A program made the translations under genes and the position numbers. This document shows positions 46,055 to 55,158 of a DNA stretch of 64,000 nucleotides, in pieces; within the stretch, counting starts at the first letter, position 1, and each line of letters opens with the position of its first letter. Source of the stretch: Hymenobacter persicinus (GTDB taxonomy: Bacteria; Bacteroidota; Bacteroidia; Cytophagales; Hymenobacteraceae); assembly GCF_004167665.1 (NCBI RefSeq), contig NZ_SEWE01000018.1:1-64000 (forward strand), given 5' to 3'. The notes under the pieces are model-generated. The model had not been told where the DNA came from, made no database searches, and worked only from the letters and a program-made list of their open reading frames with translations.

Positions 46055-46232
46055 ACGTCGAATTCGGAGCATTCCTGACCCGAACGGGAAAGCGCGCGGG
46101 ATGTTTGCAACCGGCCTGGCACCTGGCCAGCCGCCAGCTCCGACGCGGAGAGCGGGGCCAGCAGCCAAACTGGTGGGCTTCGGGACCTCAAACGGCTTTT
46201 TTGCTGTTATTGGGGCTTATTCTCTCGCCCCC

Positions 46233-46796
46233 ATGCCCGCTCTTCCGCCCGACCTACGCAAAGCGCTGTTTAACCTGCCCCAGAAAGAAAAAGACCAGTT
46301 GCTGGCCCGCCTCGTCAGCCAGGATGCGGTGCTGGTCGAGCAGCTCGGCTTCCGCCTGCTCGAAGGCCCCGACGCGCTGGCCGACCGCCGCCAACTCCTG
46401 CGCACCCAGATTGACGACCCGGTGCGCGGCTTTCACCAAACGCCCAACGACCTGCTCGTAATTGTGCGCCAGCTTCAGTCCCGCATCGGCTACCACGCCC
46501 GGATTACCGACGACGCCTTCGGGGAGGTGGAGCTCACGCTGCGCCTGCTCAACCGCGTCTTTGAGCACCAGCCGGCCCTGGTCAGCCGGCTGCACGGCCC
46601 TACCCAGCCCCTGCTGCAGCATTTGGCCAAGCGCACCCACGAGGCATTGCGCCAAACCGAGAAGCTCCACGCCGACTACCATCTCGAGCTGGCCGAGGCC
46701 GTGAATCAGCTGCTGGGCCGGCTCTACGCCTCGGCCGCCGCGCCCCTGGCCCGGGAGCTGGGCGTACCCAAGCAGTGGGGCGACGCGGACCGGTAA
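46233..46796 (+). CDS. Conserved helical protein of unknown function
   Basis: I do not recognise this 187-residue protein. It is helical, soluble and regular: KALFNLPQKEKDQLLARLV, LFLLE-like RLLEGPDALADRRQLLR, RQLQSRIGYHARITDDAFGE, and QTEKLHADYHLELAEAVNQL. Length is similar to the Bacteroidota family of helical proteins of about 180 residues whose first residues read LPxxLRKALFxLPxKEKDQLL. The ATG at 46233 places the LPPDLRK motif at the N-terminus. It converges with the TonB-domain gene (10-base gap) and diverges from the receptor gene. Confidence 0.65.
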   Translation: MPALPPDLRKALFNLPQKEKDQLLARLVSQDAVLVEQLGFRLLEGPDALADRRQLLRTQIDDPVRGFHQTPNDLLVIVRQLQSRIGYHARITDDAFGEVELTLRLLNRVFEHQPALVSRLHGPTQPLLQHLAKRTHEALRQTEKLHADYHLELAEAVNQLLGRLYASAAAPLARELGVPKQWGDADR

Positions 46797-46806
46797 AAGT
46801 CGGCAG

Positions 46807-47259
46807 TTATTCCAGCGCCCGAAACACGATGGGCATGGTGTAGGCCACCCGCACGGGCTGGCCCCCGATGCGGCCGGGCTTCCACCAGGGCATAATGCGC
46901 ACCAGCCGCAGGGCTTCCTCATCGAGCCCGAAGCCCAGACCCTTAACCACTTTGGCGTCGAGGATTCGCCCGGTTTCATCGACCACGAAGCTCACGTGCA
47001 CCTTGCCGGAAGCGCCGTGGTTGAGGGCCTCGGCGGGGTAGTTGATTTTGGCTCGCAGAAACTTGGCAAAGGCGGCCTCCCCACCGGGAAAGCTGGGCAT
47101 CTCGTCGGCGGCGTGGTAAACGACGGGTGCCGGAACCGGAGCGGTAGTCGGCGCGCCGCCGGCCACGGTAGTGCTGAGGGCTACGGCCGGCGGGTTTTGC
47201 GCCGCCGCGCCGACGGCCAGCGTCATCAGGGACAAAAGCAACAGCGGGGAGCGGAGCAT
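46807..47259 (-). CDS. Exported TonB C-terminal-domain protein
   Basis: The 150-residue protein has a signal peptide ending AVGAAAQ, a Pro/Ala/Thr-rich linker, then a TonB C-terminal-like domain with MPSFPGGEAAFAKFL, KVHVSFVVDETGRI, LDEEALRLVRIMPWWKPGRI and a closing GQPVRVAYTMPIVF. The usual N-terminal transmembrane anchor of TonB is replaced by a cleavable signal, so it may act as a soluble periplasmic energiser or binder rather than as TonB itself. It is near a TonB-dependent receptor gene but on the same strand with a plus-strand gene between. A minus-strand TACCTTTG box at 47287-47294 lies 27 bases before the ATG. Confidence 0.82.
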   Translation of the reverse strand: MLRSPLLLLSLMTLAVGAAAQNPPAVALSTTVAGGAPTTAPVPAPVVYHAADEMPSFPGGEAAFAKFLRAKINYPAEALNHGASGKVHVSFVVDETGRILDAKVVKGLGFGLDEEALRLVRIMPWWKPGRIGGQPVRVAYTMPIVFRALE

Positions 47260-47286
47260 GGCAACGGGTGGTAGCAGTCAGACGCT

Positions 47287-47294
47287 CAAAGGTA
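47287..47294 (-). promoter_or_regulatory. -7 box TACCTTTG of the TonB-domain gene
   Basis: Exact TAnnTTTG match on the minus strand, 27 bases upstream of the ATG. A TTG 10 bases upstream is too close to be its -33 element. Confidence 0.4.
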
Positions 47295-47446
47295 TGCCGC
47301 CGACCAAGCTCCGCCGTGACGGCTGCATTAAGCTTGCGTTGCCAAAAGGTTGGTAACATTGGCGGTATCCTTTCCCGGGCAAAAGCAGTACCTTAAAGCA
47401 AAGTACTCCGCCGCGGCCCCGTCGGCATGACCAAGCTTCGTTTCCC

Positions 47447-47761
47447 ATGACCCACGTTCCGACCCCCGAAAATGTGCGCGTACCGCAGCACCTCAACGAG
47501 GAAGCAGTGCGCCAGGCCCTCGACGAACTCGACGGCAAGATCAAAACCCTGCGCAACCGCGCCCACGCCACCGCCGCCAACTCCCCCCACACCTACCATG
47601 CGCACATTGCGGCCCTGGAGGTGAAGCGCGCCAAGCTCGCTGAGTTGCTGGGCCCCCGCTCGGCGCCCGGCACGCCACCGCCTGCCCGGGAAGCCAGCGC
47701 CTGGGACGAAATCATGCGCGGCATCGACAACCTGCGCGAAGATTTGCGCCACATCCTGTAG
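47447..47761 (+). CDS. Coiled-coil hypothetical protein
   Basis: The 104-residue protein has a heptad-like stretch (VRQALDELDGKIKTLRNRAH, then HIAALEVKRAKLAELLG), a Pro-rich break (SAPGTPPPAREA) and a second helix (EIMRGIDNLREDLRHIL). No signal peptide is present. It looks like a small cytosolic coiled-coil dimer. I do not recognise the family. It ends at a T-tailed hairpin. Confidence 0.55.
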   Translation: MTHVPTPENVRVPQHLNEEAVRQALDELDGKIKTLRNRAHATAANSPHTYHAHIAALEVKRAKLAELLGPRSAPGTPPPAREASAWDEIMRGIDNLREDLRHIL

Positions 47762-47796
47762 GCTGTTGCTGCAGACGCCCATTACCGTTCTGTCTG

Positions 47797-47830
47797 AAAA
47801 GCCCTTTGCCCGACCCGGTGAAGGGCTTTT
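47797..47830 (+). terminator. Terminator of the coiled-coil gene
   Basis: AAAAGCCCTTT pairs with GAAGGGCTTTT, one G-T pair. Confidence 0.85.
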
Positions 47831-48101
47831 GCTTGCGGAGCTACCCGCTTCACCCGACTGTGCCCCGATTTTGCCATACGTTCCGGTTAATGTCCCGCGC
47901 TGCTGCAGTGGCAATTATTGCGGGCGCGGCACCAGGGAATTTAGGGCGTTGAGGCGCGCGGCCACAGTCGGCGGCACGATTTGTGACGCCCGATTTTGCC
48001 GCGGCCCGTGGTTGGGCTGTATCCTTTTAAGGCTACTTTCAGTACAAAGTCCTAGCTGACTGGCGCTAACTGGAAGGCTTTTCCTCTTTGCTTTCTCTCG
48101 T

Positions 48102-48359
48102 ATGAAAATCCGGATCTACCTAGCTGCCTTCGGCCTGCTCCTGCTCGGGGCCTCCGCCTGTAATCACGATACCGTGACGCAGAGCCCGCGCAAGTACAAC
48201 GCGGTTTCAACTCAGTCGTCCCGCCGCGCCAACGACAAGTCCCATTTCCGCAAAAACCGCGGCGACGGTCTGGGCATCGACCTCAATGCCCGTAACCCCT
48301 ACAAAACCGGCACCACCAACGCGCCGCGCAAATACAAGTACAACAACAATCCGCGCTAA
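48102..48359 (+). CDS. Small basic lipoprotein
   Basis: The 85-residue protein has a lipobox (LLLLGASAC, lipidated Cys20). The mature part of about 65 residues is very basic and rich in Arg, Lys, Asn and Tyr (SPRKYNAVSTQSSRRANDKS, RKYKYNNNP). No domain is recognised. Being basic, it could bind anionic surface polymers or DNA; this is inference. The 270 bases between the previous terminator and this gene show no other gene. Confidence 0.6.
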   Translation: MKIRIYLAAFGLLLLGASACNHDTVTQSPRKYNAVSTQSSRRANDKSHFRKNRGDGLGIDLNARNPYKTGTTNAPRKYKYNNNPR

Positions 48360-48398
48360 CCTTTCCGGCCCGACTTTTTCCACCGTTCAGTTCAATAC

Positions 48399-48434
48399 CA
48401 AACCGCCCCGACCTGCACAGGCTGGGGCGGTTTG
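48399..48434. terminator. Terminator between convergent genes
   Basis: AAACCGCCCC pairs with GGGGCGGTTT over a 14-base loop; the T-run is short. Confidence 0.7.
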
Positions 48435-48481
48435 TCGTTTATGAAGAGGGCCAATCATAATGACATTAGCCCCTTGTCCTC

Positions 48482-50146
48482 CTACGCCGGCTCGCGGAAG
48501 CCCACCCAGGTGAAGCGCTTGATGACGAATTCGGGGTTAGTGAAGCTGGCGTTGCCGGCGGGGTTGCCGCCCGTGACGTGGAAGTCGGAAAAGCCGGCGT
48601 TCTGGTTCACGTAGATGTTGCCGGTCAGGTTGAAGCTTACCGGCGTGCCGGCCAGGCTCATTTCGTCCATGATCTGCTCCTTGACCCGGGCGTCGGTGGT
48701 GTAGGCCCCGCAGCTGATGGCCCCGTACTCCCGGGCCAGGTGAGCCGCCAGATGAATACTTTCGGCCGTGTCCCGGGTTTTGATGATGAGCATCACGGGG
48801 CCGAACAGCTCCTGGCTGAACTGCTCGATGCGGGCAGCGTCGATTTCGTGGATGGTGGGGGAGCAGGTGCGGGCCTGCTCGTAGTGCGGGTGGGCCACCG
48901 GGCCGTGGGCCAGCACCGTGCGGCCGCCCTCGAAGGCCAGCTGCTGCACCCGCTCGTGGGTGGCCGCACTTTGTAGGGCGCCCACAATATGCGGCCCCAC
49001 CTTGGGGTTGGCCACCAGTCCGCTGACGGCGTCGGCCAGGGTCTGCACTACCTGGTCGTAGGGTACGAGCTCGGCGCCTACCCGCACGCCGGCGGCGGGC
49101 ACGAAGAAGTTTTGCGGGGCCGTGCACATCTGCCCCGAGTACAGGCTGACCGAAAATGCCAGGTTCTGGGCCACCTTCGCCAGGTCGTCGCAGGAGTCGA
49201 GGATGATGCTGTTGACGCCGGTTTTCTCGGTGAAAACGGTTTTGCCCCGCAGGCTCTCGATGTACTCGCCGAACTGGCTACCGCCGGTGTAGTCGATGAG
49301 CTTGACGGCCGGCGCCTCGGCCAATTCCCGGGCAATAAGCCGGTCGTCGGCATCCACGGCCAGCTGGCAGATGGTGGGACTCAGGCCGTAGGCGGACAGT
49401 ACTTTCTGCACTTCCGCTACTACGAGGGCAATGGGCAGCACGGCTTTGGGGTGGGGCTTAATGATGACCGGGTTGCCCGTTACGAGGCTGGCAAACATGC
49501 CCGGCACGGTGTTCCAGGTCGGGAACGTGGAGCAGCCAATGACCAGCCCTACGCCCTTGGGCACGGCCCGCCAGGTTTTGCGCATGGTCAGGTTGTACTT
49601 GCCCATGGGCTTTTCCCAGGTGGTTTCCTCCGGAAAACGGGTCTGCTCCTCGTAGCCGGCGGCAATGGCTTCCAGGGCGCGGTCGGCGGCGTGCGGCCCG
49701 GAGGCCTGAAACGACATCGTGTACGACTGCCCGGTGGTGTGCATCGTGGCGTAGGCAATTTCGAAAAACCGGCTGCGCATGCCGTCCAGGGCTTCGGTGA
49801 GCAAAGCCGCGCGCTGGGCGGGCTTGAGCCGGCGCCACTCATCGAAGCCGGCCTGGGCCCGGGCCACGAGCGTGGCGGGGCTGAAAAACGGGTACTTCAC
49901 GCCCAGCGGTTGCTGCTCGTACGGCGACTCCTCCTGTCCTACCCACTGCTCAGGGGCCGGCTGGAGCAGTTCGGTGAAGTGCTGGCCGCGCAGACTTTCA
50001 AAGGCCTCGCGGCCCAGCCGGTCGGCGTCGGCCCCGTATATTTCGGGGGAGGGGTTTTCGGGAAAAGCGGCGTAGAACGTGCGCCCGTGCAGGGCTTTGA
50101 TGGCCGTATCGAGGGTGGCTTGGTGGCGTTGGATGGTTTCGAGCAT
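48482..50146 (-). CDS. paaN: PaaN-like aldehyde dehydrogenase
   Basis: The 554-residue protein is of the aldehyde-dehydrogenase superfamily with Cys341 in LYSGQMCTAPQNFF and Glu307 in TVFTEKTGVN. The N-terminal region has HGRTFYAAFPENPSP and the NAD region has VIGCSTFPTWNTVPGMF and GNPVIIKPHPKAVLP, phrases of the PaaN group from phenylacetate breakdown. PaaN opens or oxidises ring-derived aldehydes, but this protein lacks the MaoC hydratase half of bifunctional PaaZ. No other paa gene adjoins, so its pathway is unknown. ATG 50146 is used because earlier in-frame codons give a low-complexity leader. Confidence 0.8.
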   Translation of the reverse strand: MLETIQRHQATLDTAIKALHGRTFYAAFPENPSPEIYGADADRLGREAFESLRGQHFTELLQPAPEQWVGQEESPYEQQPLGVKYPFFSPATLVARAQAGFDEWRRLKPAQRAALLTEALDGMRSRFFEIAYATMHTTGQSYTMSFQASGPHAADRALEAIAAGYEEQTRFPEETTWEKPMGKYNLTMRKTWRAVPKGVGLVIGCSTFPTWNTVPGMFASLVTGNPVIIKPHPKAVLPIALVVAEVQKVLSAYGLSPTICQLAVDADDRLIARELAEAPAVKLIDYTGGSQFGEYIESLRGKTVFTEKTGVNSIILDSCDDLAKVAQNLAFSVSLYSGQMCTAPQNFFVPAAGVRVGAELVPYDQVVQTLADAVSGLVANPKVGPHIVGALQSAATHERVQQLAFEGGRTVLAHGPVAHPHYEQARTCSPTIHEIDAARIEQFSQELFGPVMLIIKTRDTAESIHLAAHLAREYGAISCGAYTTDARVKEQIMDEMSLAGTPVSFNLTGNIYVNQNAGFSDFHVTGGNPAGNASFTNPEFVIKRFTWVGFREPA

Positions 50147-50284
50147 GGGCAGTCGGCAACGGGGCGGAGAGGTTGGCAGGGCTTTTACGGAAGTTGGTCG
50201 AAAAGTGCGGATTGGGGCCGGCAAGTAAGCCCGGCAGCGCTTAAATTTACGTACCTACCCCGTACCCACCCAATCCGGCCGGCC

Positions 50285-53110
50285 ATGCAGACACTGCTAC
50301 GTTTTGCTCTTTTTCTCGCCCTGACGCTCGGCGCCGCCCCGGCCTTCGCCCAATCAGCGGCGGCGTCGGCCCCCGCCACGCTGCCGGGCACGCTGGTGTT
50401 CAAGCTCAAGCCCGCGTTTCGCGCCCAAGCCTCGGCCGACCACATTGCCGTGCCGGGCCTGCTGGCAGCGCTGGAGCGACTGGGCGCGACCCAGCTGCGG
50501 CAGAAATTTCCCCGCGCCCTGCCGGCCAGCTCGGAAGTGCCGGGCTCGGTGGAACTGCGCCTGATTTACCAGGTGGAGCTGGCCCCGGACGCGGCGCTGG
50601 CCAAAGCCTGCCGGGCCCTGGCGCAGACCGGTGCCGTGGAGTACGCCGAACCACTCTACTACCGCGCGCCGCTCTACCAGCCCAACGACCCGCTGGCCGA
50701 CTCTACCAACGTCAACGGGCAGTTTCACCTGAAGAACATCCGCGCCTACGGGGCCTGGGACGTGACCAAGGGCGACACGAGCATGGTCATTGCCATTACC
50801 GACACGGGCACGCGCTACACCCACGAGGATTTGGTGAATCAGGTGAAGAAAAACTACGCCGACCCCATCGACGGCCTCGACAACGACCACGACGGCTACG
50901 TGGACAACTTTCGGGGCTGGGACGTGGCCGACAACGACAACGACGCGTCTTACAACATGGCCGTGTTTCAGCCCATCCACGGCATTCTGGTGTCGGGCGC
51001 GGCCGTGGCCCAGGCCGATAACGGCAAGGGCGTGGCCGGCGTGGGCTTCAAGTGCAAGTATCTGCCGCTGAAAATCTACCCCAACACGCCCACCGGCCGC
51101 TTCGCCGGCTACGAGGCCATCGTGTACGCCGCCGACCACGGCTGCCAGGTTATTAACCTGTCTTGGGGCGATGCGGCCAACCCTTCCCAGTTTGAGCAGG
51201 ACGTAATTACCTACGCCGCCGTTAATCGCAACGCCGTGGTGGTGGCCGCCGCCGGCAATACCAATGCCGAGCTCGACTTCTACCCCGCCAGCTACGACCA
51301 CGTCGTGTCGGTGGCCGCTCTGGCGCCCACCGACGTGAAGTCGGGACCGGCTACGTACAGCACCCACGTGTCGGTATCGGCGCCGGGCGAGGCCGTGCTG
51401 ACCGTCTGGGGCGACACGAACAGTGACTACGTGGCCGTCAATGGCTCCTCCTTCGCCTCTCCGCTGGTGGCGGGGGCGGCGGCGCTGGTGCGCACCCGGT
51501 TTCCGCAACTCACCGCCGACCAAGTCGCGGCCCAACTCCGGCAGACGGCCGACGACATCTACGACCTGCCCGGCAACGCGGGGCTCCGCGGCAAGCTTGG
51601 CACGGGCCGCCTGAACGTGAGCCGGGCCGTGCGCCTGACCGACCGGCGCGAGGCCCGGGTGGTGCAGACCGTCTTCAGCCCGGCCCGCCCGGTGTACCAG
51701 CCCGGCGACACGCTGCGCCTGACGGCGGAAGTGCAAAACCTGCTCCAGCCCATCAGCGGCCTCACGCTCACCGTTACCTCCCTTTCGCCCTACCTCATTG
51801 TGCGCCAGGGCACGTTCAGCATTGGCAGCCTGGGCACGCTGGCCCGCACGAGCAATCCGACGGCCCCATTCCGACTGGCGGTGGCCGCCGCGGTGCCGCT
51901 GAATACCCGCGCCGTGCTGCGCTACCGCTTCACGGCCGACAACGGCTATCAGACCGACCAGTTCGTTTCCCTTACCCTGAACCCGGACTACGTGGTGCTC
52001 GACGCCAATGACCTGCACCTGACGCTGACCAGCCGGGGTAACCTGGGCTATGACGGCCTGGGCTCGGATCTGGGTGCTGGCGTAACCTACCGCAACGGCA
52101 CCGGGCTGCTCTACGAGGGCGGCCTGATGGTAGCCACGAGCCCGACGCGGGTGTCGGACCGGGTGCGCAACGACCGGAACGTGCCCGACCAGGATTTCTA
52201 CGCCCTGACCCAGCTGGCGCTGCGCCGCCACCCCCTGCGCGCCACCCAGGAAGCTGCCGGCGTGCTCCAGGATTCATTGCCCACGCTTACCCGCAACCGC
52301 ACCGTGGGAGTGCGCATCCGGCAGCGGGCCTACGCCTGGTCGGATGCCCCGCACCGGGACTACGTCATTGTGGAATACCAGCTTAAAAACGTCACGGCCG
52401 ACACGCTCAAGCCTTTGTACGCGGGGCTATTTATGGACTGGGACGTGGCCCCCGACCCCAACCGCAACGCCGCGCTCTGGGACTCGACCCGGGCCCTGGG
52501 CTACGTGTTTACTCCGGCCGCGCCCACCGTGTACGCGGGCGTGAAGCTGCTGGCCGGCGGCCCGGCGGCCTGCTACTCCATCGACAACAACGCTTCCGCC
52601 GCGGCGGCCGTGTATTTGCGCAACGGCTTCAGCGCGGCCGAAAAGTTTCTGACCCTGAGCAACAAGGCCCGCCAGAGCAGCGTCGGGGCCACGGCCGGCA
52701 CCGACGTGTCGCAGGTAGTGGGCGCGGGCCGGGGCCGCCTCGCGCCCGGCGATTCCACGGTCGTGGCCTTTGCCGTGCTGGGTGCTCCTACCCTGCCTGC
52801 CCTGCAGGCCGCCGCTGATGCCGCCCAGAGCCGTTACAACCTGGTGCTGCCAACTCGCCCGGCCGCCAGTACTTTGCCCTGGCAGCTGTACCCCAACCCC
52901 ACCTCGGGCCGGGTGCAGGTGGTCGTGCCGACCGAATTTCGCGGTCAGCAGGTTCGGCTGCTGAATGCGCTGGGGCAGGTGTTGACCACGCAGCAGCTGA
53001 ATGGGTTGAGCATCAGCCTCGATGTGAGCGGGCAGCCGGCGGGAATTTACCTCGTGCAGGTGCAGGGACCCGCGGGGCTGCTCACCCGGCGTTTGGTGGT
53101 GCAGCCCTAG
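50285..53110 (+). CDS. Secreted subtilisin-type (S8) serine protease with T9SS tail
   Basis: The 941-residue protein has a signal peptide (LFLALTLGAAPAFAQ), a propeptide-like region (about 25-130), and an S8 domain at about 140-430. Its triad is Asp173 (ITDTG), His232 (IHGILVSG) and Ser389 (NGSSFASPLVAG), with oxyanion Asn325 (AAAGN). The usual HGTHVAG is HGILVSG, which keeps the catalytic His, and GTSMASP is GSSFASP. The second half is beta-rich (CARDB/Ig-like: RPVYQPGDTLRLTAEVQN) and the last 80 residues are a T9SS type A domain (LYPNPTSGRVQVV to TRRLVVQP). It should be active outside the cell. The convergent umuC ends 31 bases beyond. Confidence 0.92.
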   Translation: MQTLLRFALFLALTLGAAPAFAQSAAASAPATLPGTLVFKLKPAFRAQASADHIAVPGLLAALERLGATQLRQKFPRALPASSEVPGSVELRLIYQVELAPDAALAKACRALAQTGAVEYAEPLYYRAPLYQPNDPLADSTNVNGQFHLKNIRAYGAWDVTKGDTSMVIAITDTGTRYTHEDLVNQVKKNYADPIDGLDNDHDGYVDNFRGWDVADNDNDASYNMAVFQPIHGILVSGAAVAQADNGKGVAGVGFKCKYLPLKIYPNTPTGRFAGYEAIVYAADHGCQVINLSWGDAANPSQFEQDVITYAAVNRNAVVVAAAGNTNAELDFYPASYDHVVSVAALAPTDVKSGPATYSTHVSVSAPGEAVLTVWGDTNSDYVAVNGSSFASPLVAGAAALVRTRFPQLTADQVAAQLRQTADDIYDLPGNAGLRGKLGTGRLNVSRAVRLTDRREARVVQTVFSPARPVYQPGDTLRLTAEVQNLLQPISGLTLTVTSLSPYLIVRQGTFSIGSLGTLARTSNPTAPFRLAVAAAVPLNTRAVLRYRFTADNGYQTDQFVSLTLNPDYVVLDANDLHLTLTSRGNLGYDGLGSDLGAGVTYRNGTGLLYEGGLMVATSPTRVSDRVRNDRNVPDQDFYALTQLALRRHPLRATQEAAGVLQDSLPTLTRNRTVGVRIRQRAYAWSDAPHRDYVIVEYQLKNVTADTLKPLYAGLFMDWDVAPDPNRNAALWDSTRALGYVFTPAAPTVYAGVKLLAGGPAACYSIDNNASAAAAVYLRNGFSAAEKFLTLSNKARQSSVGATAGTDVSQVVGAGRGRLAPGDSTVVAFAVLGAPTLPALQAAADAAQSRYNLVLPTRPAASTLPWQLYPNPTSGRVQVVVPTEFRGQQVRLLNALGQVLTTQQLNGLSISLDVSGQPAGIYLVQVQGPAGLLTRRLVVQP

Positions 53111-53141
53111 CCGAAAAGCGCGCGTGTCGGCGGCCCGGAAC

Positions 53142-54446
53142 TCAGCGCACCGTCCAGAGCTGCTGCCAGCTGGTGGTGTACTGGGCCGACTTAAAAGCGG
53201 CGCGGCCGCTCCAACTCGGGGTTTTCTGGCCGGCCACCGCGTAGCGCACGGTCTGGCGGCCAAAGCGCTGGTTGAGGGCATCGAGGGCAGCCATTAGCTG
53301 TCGGCAGCGGGCCAGTTGCTCGGGCGTGGAGCCAAACAGGCGCAGCTGAGGCTGGTCGGCCGGCTCTAGGCCGCTCAGCAGCACGCCGGCGCGGTAGTAA
53401 GCCACGCCGGGTTGCCAGAGCTTTTGCAGCCCCCGCAGTGCCGCCCGGATCAGCTCGGCCGTGTCCTCGGTGGCCTCGGGCAAGCTCAGCACCGCCGTGT
53501 GCGTGCGCGAAGTCGACGTTTCGCCCGGCTGGCGGGTACCCAGCAACACCGTGAGCAAGTGAGCCGCTCCACCCTGCCGACGCAGCTTCTCGGCGGCCCG
53601 GGCCACAAACGCGGCCAGGGCCTGCTGCAACACGGCCTGCTCCTGCTGCGGCTGCCCGAAAGAGCGGGAATGGGTGATGGTGTGCCGGGCCGCGGCGGCC
53701 GATACCAGCTGCCCATCCTCGTCCCACTCGGGGTTCTCAAACTCCAGGCAGGGCTGGCCTTGCAACTCCTGCCAGAGCCGCACACCCACTACCCCGCCCA
53801 GGCGGCGGCGCACCCACGATTCGGGCAGCGCGGCCAGGTCGGCTGCCGTCCGCACGTTGCACTCCTGCAGCTTGGGGGCGTAGCGGCGTCCGATGCCCCA
53901 CACGTCCCCGATGGGTGTGGCGGCCAGCGCCGCCTGCCGCTGGGCCGGGGTTTCGAGCACCAGCACCCCGCAGCGGGTCCGACGGGCCAGGCGGTTGGCG
54001 AGCTTGGCCAGGGTTTTGGTCGGGGCCACGCCCACGCAGGTCGGGATGCCCACGTACTGCAGCACCGTACTCCGGATGCGGGTAGCGTAGGCGGTCAGGT
54101 CGGGCACGGTGTAGCGCAGGCCGGCCAGGTTCAGAAAGGCTTCATCGATGGAATACACCTCTACTTCGGGCGTGAACAGCCCCAGGATTTCTACCACCCG
54201 CCGCGACATGTCGCCGTAGAGGGCGTAGTTCGAAGACCGCACCCACACCTCGTGCTCCCGCAGAAACGGCCGCACCTGGTGGTAGGGCGCGCCCATTTTC
54301 AGCCCCAGGGCCTTGGCCTCGTCGGAGCGGGAAATCAGGCAGCCGTCGTTGTTCGACAGCACCACGCCGGGCCGGCCTTCGAGAGCGGGCTGAAAAACCC
54401 GCTCGCAGGACACGTAGAAATTGTTGCAGTCGACCAGCGCGTACAT
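53142..54446 (-). CDS. umuC: Y-family DNA polymerase V subunit UmuC
   Basis: The 434-residue translesion polymerase has palm catalytic residues in [14 protein letters not shown] and YSIDEAFL, the finger word LSNNDGC and the helix-hairpin-helix [12 protein letters not shown] followed by the little-finger domain. It inserts nucleotides opposite damaged bases during SOS. It is complete at the family's usual size. umuD lies directly upstream on the minus strand with a 5-base gap, so the two are cotranscribed under the palindrome at 54967-54993. Confidence 0.95.
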   Translation of the reverse strand: MYALVDCNNFYVSCERVFQPALEGRPGVVLSNNDGCLISRSDEAKALGLKMGAPYHQVRPFLREHEVWVRSSNYALYGDMSRRVVEILGLFTPEVEVYSIDEAFLNLAGLRYTVPDLTAYATRIRSTVLQYVGIPTCVGVAPTKTLAKLANRLARRTRCGVLVLETPAQRQAALAATPIGDVWGIGRRYAPKLQECNVRTAADLAALPESWVRRRLGGVVGVRLWQELQGQPCLEFENPEWDEDGQLVSAAAARHTITHSRSFGQPQQEQAVLQQALAAFVARAAEKLRRQGGAAHLLTVLLGTRQPGETSTSRTHTAVLSLPEATEDTAELIRAALRGLQKLWQPGVAYYRAGVLLSGLEPADQPQLRLFGSTPEQLARCRQLMAALDALNQRFGRQTVRYAVAGQKTPSWSGRAAFKSAQYTTSWQQLWTVR

Positions 54447-54451
54447 GGCCT

Positions 54452-54934
54452 TTATGCCGAAGGGCGGGAATGCCGGCCGGGCCAGGCCGCGCCGGGGCGT
54501 TTCTTAAACAGCGGGTGAATCACGTGCGTGACTACGCCCCAGATGCGCAGGTCAGAGTCTTCGGTCAGCTCCAGGGGCGGATACCGGTCGTTGGCCGCCT
54601 CCAGCCAGGTGCGGCCCGGCTCCTGCCGCAGCCGCTTCACGGTATGCTCGCCGTCGACCACGGCCACCACCACGTGCCCGTCGACGGGGGTAATGGCGCG
54701 GTTGACCACGATAAAGTCGTCCGGGTGAATGCCGGCGCCCAGCATCGATTCCCCAGTGACCCGGGCCATAAAGGTGGAGGCGGGCTGCTTGAAGAGGTAC
54801 TGGTGCAGGTCCAGCATTTCGTCAGCCTGGCCGTCGGCGGGAGACGGGAAGCCCGCCGGCACCGGGCAGGTAAACACCGGCAGCCGGGTGAGCTGGGAGG
54901 CCTTTACGGGGGGATACAATACGAGTTCAGTCAT
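54452..54934 (-). CDS. umuD: UmuD-type self-cleaving S24 peptidase
   Basis: The 160-residue protein is a LexA-like peptidase without a DNA-binding domain. The self-cleavage site is Ala27-Gly28 in VPAGFPSP (Cys-Gly in E. coli). The nucleophile is Ser63 in GESMLGAGI and the general base is Lys100 in TVKRL. After RecA-stimulated cleavage the UmuD' form binds UmuC to make Pol V. The C-terminal tail is longer and more basic than in E. coli UmuD. It is the first gene of umuDC; the palindrome lies 33 bases upstream of its ATG. Confidence 0.93.
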   Translation of the reverse strand: MTELVLYPPVKASQLTRLPVFTCPVPAGFPSPADGQADEMLDLHQYLFKQPASTFMARVTGESMLGAGIHPDDFIVVNRAITPVDGHVVVAVVDGEHTVKRLRQEPGRTWLEAANDRYPPLELTEDSDLRIWGVVTHVIHPLFKKRPGAAWPGRHSRPSA

Positions 54935-54966
54935 GAGCAGCCGGAGCGGATAGTAACACGCCGCTG

Positions 54967-54993
54967 CTATTTACTAATTATTTTAGTAAATAG
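54967..54993. promoter_or_regulatory. Candidate SOS operator: 11-bp inverted repeat upstream of umuDC
   Basis: CTATTTACTAA (54967-54977) and TTAGTAAATAG (54983-54993) are exact reverse complements with a 5-base spacer. The site lies about 33 bases upstream of the umuD ATG, where a repressor would block transcription. The TTACTAA half-site with its spacing resembles LexA-type operators in layout, though not the enterobacterial CTGT-ACAG sequence. Confidence 0.6.
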
Positions 54994-55095
54994 CCTTCCT
55001 TGACCGCTATAATTAATTCGGCGCCTTTGGACGAACCACTTGACGTATTGACTTTTTTCTTCGTTAAATCCTAGTTCACAGAGACCTTACCCGCC

Positions 55096-55112
55096 AAAAT
55101 TCCGGGAATTTT
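55096..55112. promoter_or_regulatory. 17-bp inverted repeat AAAATTCC-G-GGAATTTT
   Basis: The two arms (55096-55103, 55105-55112) are exact reverse complements around a single G, 46 bases before the gene at 55159. It is a good candidate binding site for a dimeric regulator. Confidence 0.5.
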
Positions 55113-55147
55113 ATTACCCAATATTTTTAGCTTTCGGATAATATCCG

Positions 55148-55155
55148 TATTTTTG
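55148..55155 (+). promoter_or_regulatory. -7 box TATTTTTG of the gene at 55159
   Basis: Exact TAnnTTTG match ending 3 bases before the ATG, which implies a leaderless transcript. The -33 region is only TTTT. Confidence 0.5.
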
Positions 55156-55158
55156 GAT

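Noticed and set aside
47766..48059. Possible 97-residue protein after the coiled-coil gene
   Set aside because: It runs through a clear terminator hairpin and its sequence has no fold-like pattern.
48989..50284. Longer N-terminus for the subtilase
   Set aside because: The extension is antisense to paaN; the ATG at 50285 begins a clean signal peptide.
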